Source: Karalla daura (taxonomy: Eukaryota; Chordata; Actinopteri; Chaetodontiformes; Leiognathidae). From it: a stretch of DNA of 64,000 nucleotides. The stretch covers positions 13,173,089 to 13,237,088 of the forward strand of contig CM055199.1 of the NCBI GenBank assembly GCA_029224185.1. Reading direction: 5' to 3'. Under the pieces are notes generated by a model that did no database searches, was not told the origin of the DNA, and worked only from the letters and a program-made list of their open reading frames with translations. Positions 50,402 to 62,105 of the stretch are shown in pieces. Every line of letters starts with the position of its first letter. Within the stretch, counting starts at the first letter, position 1. Both the position numbers and the translations under genes were made by a program.

Positions 50402-52756
50402 CCCATAATCAAAAGTGCTGAACACTGACGTTGTTATTTAGATGTTTTCTTCTCCGGGTCCGTCAAGTTAAAGTCAGACCATGCAGCTCGACTTCTTCGT
50501 AACAGGCTGCAATATCCCTCAGACGCTGTCTGAGTGGTTCCAAATTACATGGGAAATATGAAGAGCAGGGAGTATTCCCAGCCCCTCACCGCCGCACACC
50601 TTGTTGTGCAGGTGCCTTTAATGCCAGAATAAGACATCCGAGATGGAGGGGTCAAAAAAAAAAAAAAACCCACTCAACCAGATGGTCTCCATAAAGCATG
50701 GCGTAAAGCTCTCCCAGATGTTGAGAGGTGGTTGCGGATCCGGTGACATGCAATGTGAGGGAGGAACTGGTAATGCAGAGTGTATTAGTGGTCTCTTTAT
50801 GGGTGCATTAGGTGCTGTGGAGGGGAACGCGGGGGCCGCCGCCACTGCCAGTGAGCTACTACCAGGCTTTATGCTTTGATGAACCTACCCTTGAAAAGCC
50901 GGGACACCCGTGACCGGATTCTGCAAAACCTGAAGCACTCCCTCCTCCCGGCCTCCTGGAAAACATAAATCAGTTTCTCATATCATCATCTAGTCATATT
51001 CAATGCATATGCAGCTCTAATCGGTAAATCTGTCAGCTCTCTCCCCTTTAAGTGATATATCAGATTCGTAATACTGTACCACATTTGCAGTAAATCTCTG
51101 ACAAAGCCCATGTTTCTCAATATTCAAAGAAGGGGGCTTCGTCGGAGCGGGGAACTTCACTTGACAACAGACACAGCAGTTTGGGACGTCAGTGCATTGA
51201 AAGCTCCGGCGCATTCCAAAGTGTCATCTCGCTCCTTACCACTGCACAGCCGCCCAGACAGGAAGCCAGAATACATTTACCCAGTTCATTGTCCCCGCTG
51301 AGGACTAGCAGAACATCTCCGTCTGATTAATGGCTGTACACTGTCTAATGAACAGTAATTGAATGGTATAATGCAGTAGGTCCTTAAAAGCCCAGAGGAG
51401 TCGTCTTCCTCCGCCTTGCTCCCTGGAAATGCAAGGCGGTGACATTGTCTAGAGTTGATTATAGTTGACCTTGCATGGAGAGAATAAGGCCTCTGAAATG
51501 GCTAGCCTAAGCTTTGGGGAATAGGAGCAAGGAAAAACAAGTGGAAAGACAAATGAAATGGACTGGGTATCGGAAAAGGAAAGAGATGGATCAATGCAGT
51601 GATCGATGCCTGTTCGATTTTTTATCACAAAATTCTTAGGAAGAGGAAGACGATTGATCAAACATCCCTAGTTGTATTGGCATTTCTAACAATATTAATT
51701 AAGAAAAAATGCTTAGCTGACTGGTTGATAAATCAGCCAATATTGTTAAATCAAAACAAATGATAGTTGTGAACACAATACCACACCAGTGCGTTCAAAT
51801 CTACCCTTGTCTACATTTCCTTAAAGCGTATGACATCTGCAACATAGACCGAGCCGCCCCGCATGCCACCCCCCCTCCATGAAATCAATCAACTCTTTAA
51901 CAGAGTGCACTCTAAAGGAAAACCCAACCTTCAGAGAGTCCAACAAAAGTCAGTCAAGTGATTATAAGAAAAGCTTTGATAAATGTGCATCAGGCTCGAG
52001 CCCGCCATCCTCCGCTCTCTTCCACTGAGATAGCCTGCCTTCACTCCCAGCGGACGTCTCCACTTGGCAGAGATGCTGAATCTCGTTATTCTTTATTCGG
52101 CCTGGACCACACAGGTCAATATCGCAGGCAACACAACTGCCTCACCGGTCTACTGTCTGTAAATGTATTCACTATTTAAATTCAATGCAATAAATCATTT
52201 AAAGCTGGGGCTGAAAATGTAATCATGTAATTGAATTTGGTCATCAATATCTACTATATACGCTACGTGGGGCATTTCACGAGCACATGTGAGCGCAGGA
52301 GTGGGAGGAAATCTGTCCAAAACCCGGCTCGAGGTATGAGTCATAGCAGCGCAGCTATCCCTCATTACTATTCACAGTCCTCTACATGATGAGGTTGCCG
52401 ACATCAAAACAGCGACTGTCTCTGCCTCAAAGGGGAAAAAAAGAGGGGAGTTTGCCTGAAGTGCTGACTTTAAGTTGGGTAGGTCTCACCTGCTGCATCA
52501 TTATCTCCGCTCTGACGAGAACTTCGCAAAGCATACCGGAATACTCAACAAAACACGAATGAACGGAAAAAAAACTGTCACTATTTGGACGAGGCTCGTG
52601 TAAACAGAATTCAAAGTCGTGCTCAAAATCTGTTCTGACGAGCTTGCAACAAAATGATCCCATTTTCTATTTATGGCAAGCTGTCCTCACATGACAAATC
52701 AAATACCGCCTGGTGAAATGGTTAAAATAAAAATGTAGCTGAGTCTGGAGCAAGGA

Positions 52757-52788
52757 TTATGATTACTATTATTATTATTATTATTATT
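52757..52788. repeat. (ATT)n trinucleotide repeat
   Basis: Nearly perfect ATT repeat in AT-rich unique sequence. Confidence 0.92.
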
Positions 52789-53798
52789 TCCCATTATCTA
52801 ATGGTCCTTCCCTGCAATCCATAGCCAATCTGAATCAGCAACATTCAGATATGACTCAAAGCGCTCAGTAATGAATTAGGCTATTGATGAGGTCTTTAGC
52901 CAGGGTCATAACTGGCCCCCAGAAGTCAATAATTGCCCCGATAAGAATATCTTTATTACAAAAGTGCATACGGCAGCAAAATCATCACCACACCAAAACA
53001 TTCCCCTATGGTGTAATTGCCACTGCTTGAAATTATAGTTTTCATTAAAACAAAATGTTCAAGGTTATTGATTGCTTAAATAAGACTCAATATCTTCTCA
53101 TTTCAAAGCCGAATGAAATTGCTCGGAATAGTAATATCACCCAACTATTGTGTGCATTCATCACTGTTACGCGGCTTCATATTGCCATCCCTCGAGGATT
53201 ATTAGAGCAAAATAAGTGTATTTAAATGAGTGTAATTTCGAACCATAGATCCATGCAGAAACATCTGTACACATATCTCAGCCGCGCTCCATCACTGTGA
53301 ACGTACACAATCACCGGAGCAACGGACGGACATCAAATGCAACCACATACTGTGATGGGGCTCTACGCTAATCACAAATACAGGCTCAGATGTGCTTTCC
53401 AAGCCTGCCGTTGCCATACACGGCTCTGTAAACTACACAGAGTTGTAAATGGGGCTCAGGTGTCTGTAATCCCAGGTCTCCAGCATTGTGCCCTGAACCT
53501 TTCACTGACTCTCCTTGCCCTGAAGATAGGCTGCACCGATAAATACACAGTACACAGAGAGCCATAGAAACAGAAAAACAAGGTTACACACACACACATT
53601 AGATAAAAGTAGAGTTGCTGCAAGCGGGTCTATGAGGCGCATGGCCAATTATGGAAACAGTGATTACCATAATTGCAGGTTTGACCATTTTATGTGACCT
53701 AATCCGAAAGCAAATGAAGAAATTGGACGCAGTAATAAAGTAAAAATGAGCTAAACGTGGAACGGTAACAACACAGAACTTACAATAAGGGTACTTAC

Positions 53799-53927
53799 AT
53801 CCCTCCTGGAACCTGCAGACAAAGACCTCTGCACACTGGGGCGATCTGACTCATGGAGGAAGGCCTTGCAGGGACTCATGCAACATCTCACATCTTCTAA
53901 CTCCTCATCAACTATCATGGCCTCAAC
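53799..53927 (-). CDS. dcdc2: dcdc2 tail exon (VDEELED)
   Basis: This 129-nt (43 codons), phase 0-0 exon lies between acceptor ttttttgtttttcctccctgcag and consensus donor GGAT|gtaagt. It reads VEAMIVDEELEDVRCCMSPC, then KAFLHESDRPSVQRSLSAGS and RRD. The start parallels RPAEIVDEEEDGE, which directly follows the PVDQ stretch in mammalian DCDC2, and here it follows PIDQ in the neighbouring exon. The remainder has no clear mammalian counterpart; this tail is poorly conserved. At least one further exon with the stop codon is expected below 53799. Confidence 0.75.
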
Positions 53928-56900
53928 CTGCAGGGAGGAAAAACAAAAAAAACAACATCCCCCTTGGCTTACACTGTACTGTGCTGCTGTATTGATTTTG
54001 CTAAATATTTATATATTTATGTAACTTGTTCTACCGGGCATTCATGAGCTCTACTCTGAGAGAAAAATTATGTGTGCTGGAGATTTATTCTTTGCTCTTT
54101 CTGGAGGTGAATAACGCAGACAATGTAATGTAAAGCTTCTTCTGGGGGAAATGAGAGAAGCGAGACACCTGCCGACACCTGTTCCGTTTAAAGCAAGTCT
54201 TTTCATATCAGACGTGAACAGCTTGCTGTGATCTTTATCAACATTTGCCCCGCTGTTAACAAAACGTCTACAAGTATGTGGGCTACTCATATCCCTTTTG
54301 CATCTCAATGGTTCCAGTCCAGTTGAACCAGTTGCTCTTCCACTGCTTGAAAGCCTCGACTGCTGACCTTATTTAGTCCCTCTAAACTTTCTTTAGTTTC
54401 TTTAGCTGCAACTACAGCAGAAACTACGTTATTCACTGCTAATTTATTGTTTATATCTTTCATCTTGATTTCATCATTAACCTCTTGATCTCAATGGTCT
54501 TTTCTGATTAAATAAAGGTTAAATTAAAAAATCCTCTAATGTCAGCAGCTCTACATGTAACTCTTGGGCTTGCAAAGAAGTGATACTACTCTGGAACCAA
54601 TTTTTTAGAAAGACTAAATAAACGTTACCAAGGGAAGCGCTTGCTCAGAACAAGCCCCGGACTCACATTGGTGTAAAAGGAGCAGAAATGGCATCAGCAC
54701 CTGGCCAGGTGGTCTATGATTACGTTTGCAGAGACATTGATAATGGTCTTTTTAGACTGGAATCAATTGGTAGTTCCTGTCTGATAACCGGGAGCGAGCT
54801 GCTCAAAGATCGCATGCTAAAGAGCTCATTGGGTTGCGCCGCTGTACGGGGGTCATGTTTTACCTGATCAATTGGCAGGTCCACCTTCAGCTCGCTGTCT
54901 TCCTGCACCTCCATTGCTCCTGCCACCTCACTCCTTTTGTTTTGTGCATTGAACACGCTGCCCTCTGAGGAAAGTGATTAATCACAATTACCTCATCTGC
55001 TGGCAGACACCGTCTCTTTCTTCTGCGCCCTCTCACTCTCTCCCTCTCTCTCTAGACCTCGCCATCGCTCACTGCCCTGCTGTCCTCTCCCTTTGCTTTC
55101 CCTGTTCAACTTCACCAGAGATCAATGTTGCTGTCAAGCCATTTATTTATTTAGAGTGGTGCCACCGACCGTAAGGGCCACAGAAAGCCACAGTTGCCCT
55201 GCCACAAATGTGGCCGGCCAGCGTGAACTCTGGGTCCAGGGTTACTTCCTGACAGTGACAGGTTGCTCTTGATGCATGTGTGGAATAAATTATACGGCAA
55301 CGTCACACTCTATCTCCTTGTTAACAAACTCCTTTTTGTCTGTGTCTGCTGGATCTGCACCAATATCATTTAGAAATGTAAGAAATAATGAATTACAAAG
55401 TATATTGATATTAATGTATACAAAAATTGTATGAAATAAGTGATGGGAGCAATTTCAAAGCTATTCATTATATTTTTCAGTCAAGCATTACTTCTGGATG
55501 CCTTTTCCTGTAAAAATGAAGGAAATCTGTTGCCAGAGGCTGTGATCATGCAACAGATGATGCTTGTGAGCACTGCTGAAAGCTATTTCCTGTATGAAGT
55601 ATTCTGAGAGGTGATTTAGTTGCAAATAAGCTGCGTGCATTTCATCTTCTGAACACCATTGGTGATGCGTTTGGTGCTCATAATAACCCAACGTCCAGGT
55701 AGCTGCACTCTGGTCTAGCCTCAAACAGCGGAATAATTCAGCCCGACGGGAGGAAGTCAGTTCTCTTTAAATACGCCGGCTATCTTGATTGCAACATATG
55801 AAAGGATTGCAGGTCTCAAGCTGTGACAATTAGCCCATCAAGGCCACCATATAATGTGCGGATGAGTCTTTCAAGTCCAGTATTACTGTGAGCAGATGAT
55901 AAAACAAATATGCATGAAATGGAAACTACTGAATAAATGGATAAGGGGAGCAAAAACACAATCACTATGCATTTCCAACAAATAGAGTATCACATTTAAA
56001 ACAAAACCTTGTCTGTCTTTTTTCTGTTAATACCCATAAAAAAAGGATTATTTTGTCACTTTTATGACCTTTTCTCATCACTTCATATTACCATTTTTAT
56101 CCTCAAATTAGGTGAAAATTCGAGCATTTTGTTTCCCTCTTCCATAGCTTCAGTGATACATTGAATTCGTCCAAGATTTAAGCTCCTCAATAAGCGTTTG
56201 AAGTCTGTTCAATATTCACAAGATAGACCAGTACTTCTTTCAAAGGGTATGCACTCATGTTCTTATTTGGACTTAAAAGAACAGGTTAAGAATCTTAAGA
56301 AAGCTGCATCACCTGGTATACAGATGTTTGTTCCTATCTAAACTTTCTTCCCCTTCACTTGCACACAAGCAGGAATGCACATGTGCACATTCAAGCATGT
56401 CCAAAAGGACGCCAGTGCAGATGCAAATGCATCTTCAAAAAGCCAACAGGTTTCTCTGCATCGTCACAGTGAGGAACGGAGGTGTTGGAGGGGAAAAAAA
56501 CACTTTGAGGACAGAGGGGGGTCTGGAGGGAGAGAGAGCAGGGGAGAGAGATATTTCTATAGAATTGCTCTGCTTACCCCCCGCGGAGAAGAGAACAGGG
56601 CTTCTGGACACCTGCCTCTGTTGTTTGGTTCTCTCCAGCTCGGCAGCGTGTTTTTTCATCTGGCCCCTGGCTGTGTGCTCAAGGTCCTCTCCAAAGCCTG
56701 CGTGAGCAAACTACACGAGGAGACAAAAACGAGCGGGGAGAAAACAGAGGCTGAGATTAAGGCATATTTCCTCACATTTCTCTGTGATTCATCATCGCCC
56801 TTTTGACGTCGTACGGTAACGAGGAAGAAAGGGGGGGAAAAGACAAAACACACGGGGGCAAAACTTCTCTTTTTGTTTTTTTTTCACATTTGCCATTGAC

Positions 56901-59900
56901 CTCAATTTTTCATGAGCTGATATGCTTTGTAGCTCCCCCATGACTTCTACTGTATTGAATTCATCTGGTTCCAATACATGCCGTGCACAACCTATCAATC
57001 ACAGGGGAGCGTGGCAAACTAATCATTTATTGATGAAATGGGGCAGCCATGAATTTCTAACTGCATTTGTCTTATTTATCAAGCCAGATCAAACAATGAA
57101 AACCCAAACAAGCTTAAAGGAAAAGGGAGGGAGTCATAGGGAATAACTTATTCTTCAGCAGTAGACAGCAGAAGGTTATTGATGGAGAGGGGAGGGTAAA
57201 AAAAAAAAAAAAAAAAAAGCAGGCTTGGGACTGAGTTGCATGGTGGGAGAGTGAAGGAGCGAGAGAGGAAGAGAGAGAAAAAGAGAGAGCAGTGGGGAGA
57301 GTTCAGAGTGATGTTCAGACAGCAGGGTACACATCTGAATTAATGCTTCCACAAAAGGCAATTTTCTCCTCACAGGCTCCTCATCCCCTCTGTAGGTAGC
57401 AAGGTGAGGTATGTCTCCCTTACAGAGAATGAGAGACACAGACACAGAGAGCAGCAGAGAGCAGACTTAATGTTTCTTTTCAGCTACAGTGCTCTTTACT
57501 GCGGCTGCCTGGCTGGATCCCTAGGCTGGCTCGGGGGATAGTGTAGTGATCTCAGGCTTCCACCAGAATACACTTCTGGCAATGGTGTTTGCAAGCTCAC
57601 TAACATGGACTCCAGGGAACGGTGCCGTTGTTTCTTCACTTGTTTGCTTTCTTTAATGCGGAGGCAAAGTCTGTTGATATTCTTTTGAATTTCTACAGCG
57701 GTTGGTTGGTGGGCAGAGGGAGGAAAAATAAAACAACAAAAAGGAGTGAAGTTTTTTGCCTGGCTTGTTCGAGCGAGGGGGAGTTGAAACAGAGTTCACA
57801 CCCCGGCGCTGTAGTGTCCACATACCCACATGAGATCAAAGACAAGAGGAGCGGTGGCACTGTCACAGCGGTGAGCCTGTTAATTCAGTTTCATAACCCC
57901 CCCGCTCTGATTCGTCTGAGTGAGTGAGTGACGCGAGTCAACTTCGTCGTAAAGTTCAGAGTCAAAATACATCTGGGCAATCAAAAATTGAACAGCTTGT
58001 TTCCCCATGTTTACAGCCCGGTGGTGAGATGCAAATAGATCTTATTTAAATCAACAAAGTTAAATCAAGGCTGCCTCACTCGGGGAGGGAAAAGCGGAGG
58101 ACGAGGGGCGCCTCGGAGCCAGGAGAGTACAGTACACGCAGCAGCGCGACTAGGAAACGCAGGCAGTGGAAAAGCTGAGGTCATCTCGCCTCTCTTTCTG
58201 CATTACATATCTACAGTACCATGTCCTGTGGGAGCCGACAACTGTGTATATCAGGAGGCCCCGGAGAGAGACGGAGAGACCAAGAGAGAGGGAGAGAAAG
58301 GGAGAGTGCTGGGGTTAGTGTGAAAGAGACTCGCGGGGGCCGAGCGGCAACTAATCTGTGGCCCTCTCAAGTGGCAGAGAACAGGAGTCAGCAAGAGGAC
58401 ACTGCGATATGATAGCCAGGGGGAAAACGGGGGCTCCCGACCAATTGGACGGACCAGCCTGCAGCCACACTGGCTGTGGTATCAGCAGGAGCCACTCCCA
58501 GGGCTTGGTCGTCAGAGAGCAGACATGCTGGCAGCAGTGAGGGGGTATAGTTTTCCACGGGGCATTGCTACTTCCCCTCACCAATGAGATCATCCAGAAA
58601 AAAGCAGAAGGCAGAGAAACCGGGGAGCGAGCCCAGCGAGTCATCTCTGATGTCAGGGAGTGCAGCTATTAAAAGGTTTAGTCAGCCTTTCTGGGCTGTT
58701 TGCGGAGAGGCGCAATCGCACTGCTCATTATTATTAGTATAATAAGAAAGCACTTTGCTTTTATGCACATCATTATTCCCCTTAACCATTTGTCTCTTTG
58801 CATTCCTCCCAACCCTATTAGCGTTGTCTTTGCGCCACGCCGCCATCAGAAGTTTCGACCTCACCGCGAACACCTAACTCAGCATATAATCGTACTGCTG
58901 GCTTCCAATGGGAACACGGTGTGCTGGAGGACTTCAATATTTCACGTCAGTTTAGACTTCAGTGGTTTTACCCAGACCAGATGTCCCACTCAAGAGTGCA
59001 AAAATGCTCCTACACCCCAGCGTCAGGACGCCACCCCCCTCCCCTTGTACTGTACAGTGAGGTTGCGAGAGCAAGGTGACATTTTACATGGCCTGAGTGG
59101 GCACGTTTAAAGGATCTTTTTACGGGCATTTCAAACCAGACTGCTGTTGTTTTGTGAGGTCAAACTGAAATTAATGATGGACATGACCCTATAAATGTAT
59201 GTTTAATCAGTAAGCTAAACAGCTGACAGATCAAGACGGAGAGAGCAATTTTCATCACGTGTATCTTTCCCCCCTCTCTGAAAGCTCCTTATTAACTGGT
59301 CAAATCATGTTTACAAATTCATGAGGATCAGATGTACAGGCAACGGGAGAAAAATGCAGCCGCATCATGCCCATTAAATCACAAATACTACAATGAGCTG
59401 GTGGATGCAAAACGCAGCCATAGCTCTGTCTCTGTCTCCACCTCATGGCTCTGTGAGAAATGGCAAATGCTGTGGTCTTGGCAGTGTTGATTCAGATTTT
59501 CCTACCAGAAGACTGAGCCTCAGTAAAGCCAAGTCTAATAGCAGTGTGGTTTCAGTTCTAGGTTACAGTCCAGGTTTTATGCTTTGGTATACTTTAGCAC
59601 AGTTAAAATTATTAAAAAACAAGACACAGCATTTTGACTGGTTCTAATATATTAATAGCAAATATTTCGTATACTTCGGAACATAATGGTATTCAACCAC
59701 GGATAGGACTACAGACCAGGCATGAGACATTTTTCTCCATCTGAATAGAAAAAAATTGGCATCTGCCAGAGTGCTGTCATCTTTCATGGTTAGAAAAATC
59801 AGATGTCAGACAGACCTCTCAGAGGGCCCACCCCCCTTCCTCGCATCTTCACCTCAACCTGCTGACTGGGCATGTTCTCATCTTCACCATGTGATTTGGT

Positions 59901-62033
59901 GTTCATCTCGGGGCCCCCAGCAGCACAATCCTCATATGGATTCAAAGCACTTCACTGTCTACTTAATCACAATACAAATTGTCCCGGTTCTGGTTTGAAT
60001 AAGAGATTTTTTTTCTACGTTTTCAGTCAGTGCGGTCCCCCTGGTGCATATGATCTGTCTATGAGGCTCACTGCACTTGATCAAGTGGGCCAGCCCATCT
60101 CTGTGGGGATTACCCATCAAAGTGGAAAGCAAAGGTAACTCGATGCCTCCCGCAGACAGTGATTGATGATAGCACTGTTTCATAACGAATTGCACCCCCA
60201 CAACAAGTCTCGCACGTGGGAAATGTTAATTGAAATGCTGTGTGTGCAAAGATACGCTTTTCAACTGCCATGCTACCAAGGTGTTAGAGCAATGAACTAG
60301 AGGGAATTTAACATGTTGCGAGAAAGTGAGCGACCAGATGGCAAACTGCACCCAACTCTGAAGTGATAGTACTCACCGTATCCTTGGCATGTCTCGTCTT
60401 TGTAACAGCAGGCTGGGTGTCCTGGGTGCTGAGGCAAAAAAAAGGAGAACAAAATTGACATGGATATCTCATCGTTCTTTTTCACACCAAAGTAGGGATG
60501 TTTAAAATATGTAAATTAAAAAAAATCATGTCTCATACTCTTCCAAGACGTTGTTCTCCCTGACGTTGTCATTGCAGGGGATGCAGCTCTCGTATGGGAG
60601 GGGTTTAAACCTTTGTGCACCGACTGCAACGTAGTTCTGTTTGTTCTGCAGGTCGTCAGGGCCACGGACTAGTTGGCCGTCGACTGTGTAAAGCCTGCAA
60701 AATCAAGCAATGTCTTCAATGTCTTCCTATTGTTTGAACTCAGACTATTTTGGATGTTTGATTTTTTTTCCAAAAAGGCCAGGTTTGAAAGTACAAAAGT
60801 AATCTTCAGGTGATAGACATTACCTGCGCACAGCGCCAGAGCGAAGACTGACTTTCTCTGTCACCATGGATAAAACGTTTTCCCAGTTTTTAAGAGTGTA
60901 CTTTGGGATCCAGACTCTGACCGGGGGGACCAAGACCTCTCCATTGGTAAAGACACTATGAAACGCACAAAACTGTTCAGTGTTTGAAATGGCAGCAGCA
61001 CATAGCATTATCCTTTTAATATTGAAGATAACTATAGAGCGTAATTAACACCAACACTCACTTTATCATGCACATCCCATTTGTGTTATTCTTCCACCGA
61101 GCAGCAGCAACAACACTGCTGTGAATGACCGGCTGGATCTGAAAAGTTTTTTTATATACAGGTCAAAAAGTGATTAATGAAGAAGGTGTTAACAAAGAAC
61201 AAAGCATTTTTGGGGGCCACAAACACAAACTGATAACTGGACTCTATTTCTTCATTCAGACAACTGTACAAGAAAGCAAATACACTTGCAGGGTTTAGGC
61301 TTTAGCCACCTGTAACTTCTCACTAAAGGAGACTCATTCCAGATAGAGTATGGTGACACATTCAGCAATATGGATGTTAGTTAGTTCGTGGGAAACTTAA
61401 AAACCACAGTATTACTCAGACACTTACCTGTTCTTTTTTCTTGGCCTGTGGATTCATGTCTTTTATCTCACAATAGCTGGACAAAGGCAGAGAAGAATTA
61501 CATTTGAATACACTGGAACACCAATAAAACAATGTTTAACAACTGTATGGCTTCAATGAAAATTCTTTGGATACTATGACAACTGAACCATAGGAATACT
61601 GGCAAGGAAGCAGCCGTGTCAAGCTGGAGTATAGCTGATATAAATATGATTTAAGGGATTGCTTGAACTACTCTGAAAACTATGTCGAATTCTGTTTTCA
61701 GGGTATTTATTATGAAATGGTCTAGATGAGGAGTTTAAAGCCAGCAAAATGTCCAACAGTTCAAAAGGAGTTTCGGAAAAATCGCGTTTGAAATTGGCTT
61801 TAGTGAGCGACTTCACAGCCGGTGTCGTATCGTTGTGTATTTATGATGACAGAGGTTGATATGCTTTGGCTCGTATGTGCTCTTCTAATATCCATTCGTC
61901 ATGCTGTTCGATGGTATGTTTTATGCTTGGAATACAGAAAGAAAGCAATTGGAAGTTGGAAGAGACTACTTAGGTTATTGGCCCATCCCAGCACGCCACA
62001 CACAGGCACACCCGCTGGGGTACCTACTTCAGC

Positions 62034-62105
<72 letters not shown>

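Larger units (their letters stand above)
42083..53798. other. unique sequence downstream of the recognised dcdc2 exons
   Basis: Any remaining 3' exons of dcdc2 should lie in the upper part of this stretch, but none was identified. Repeats: GA 45552-45593, TG/G 46318-46350, GGA 47709-47737, A15 48310-48326, C/CA 50359-50401, ATT 52757-52788. An inverted repeat lies at 51687-51748. AT-rich complex blocks, notably 47330-47520 and 53000-53230, look like candidate conserved non-coding elements. Confidence 0.5.
54965..60376 (-). other. dcdc2 intronic region with unplaced linker exon(s)
   Basis: The exons on either side do not join in frame: exon 6 ends in phase 0 and the 54964 exon needs one leading base. 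At least one exon is therefore expected here. No segment resembling the mammalian linker (VGSSDNSSPQ...KRKGKK) was found. A 78-nt open piece at 59853-59930 starts in the right phase but has a weak acceptor. Also present: the plus-strand candidate exon 60027-60134, the A21 run at 57198 and GA-rich stretches at 57240-57300 and 58255-58310. Confidence 0.6.

Noticed and set aside
52370..52425. Possible terminal dcdc2 exon (minus strand, 17 codons then stop after a strong acceptor)
   Set aside because: The acceptor is good, but a short tail with no conserved residues cannot be distinguished from chance.
56435..56659. Minus-strand frame (MKKHAAELERTKQQRQ) with a GTAAGC donor, considered as the missing dcdc2 exon
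   Set aside because: No pyrimidine tract or convincing acceptor lies upstream, and the phases do not fit the flanking dcdc2 exons.
57176..57445. Minus-strand YRGDEEPVRRK frame with acceptor ctacctacag, considered as a dcdc2 exon
   Set aside because: In the phase required after exon 6 it reads into a TGA, and no good donor follows.
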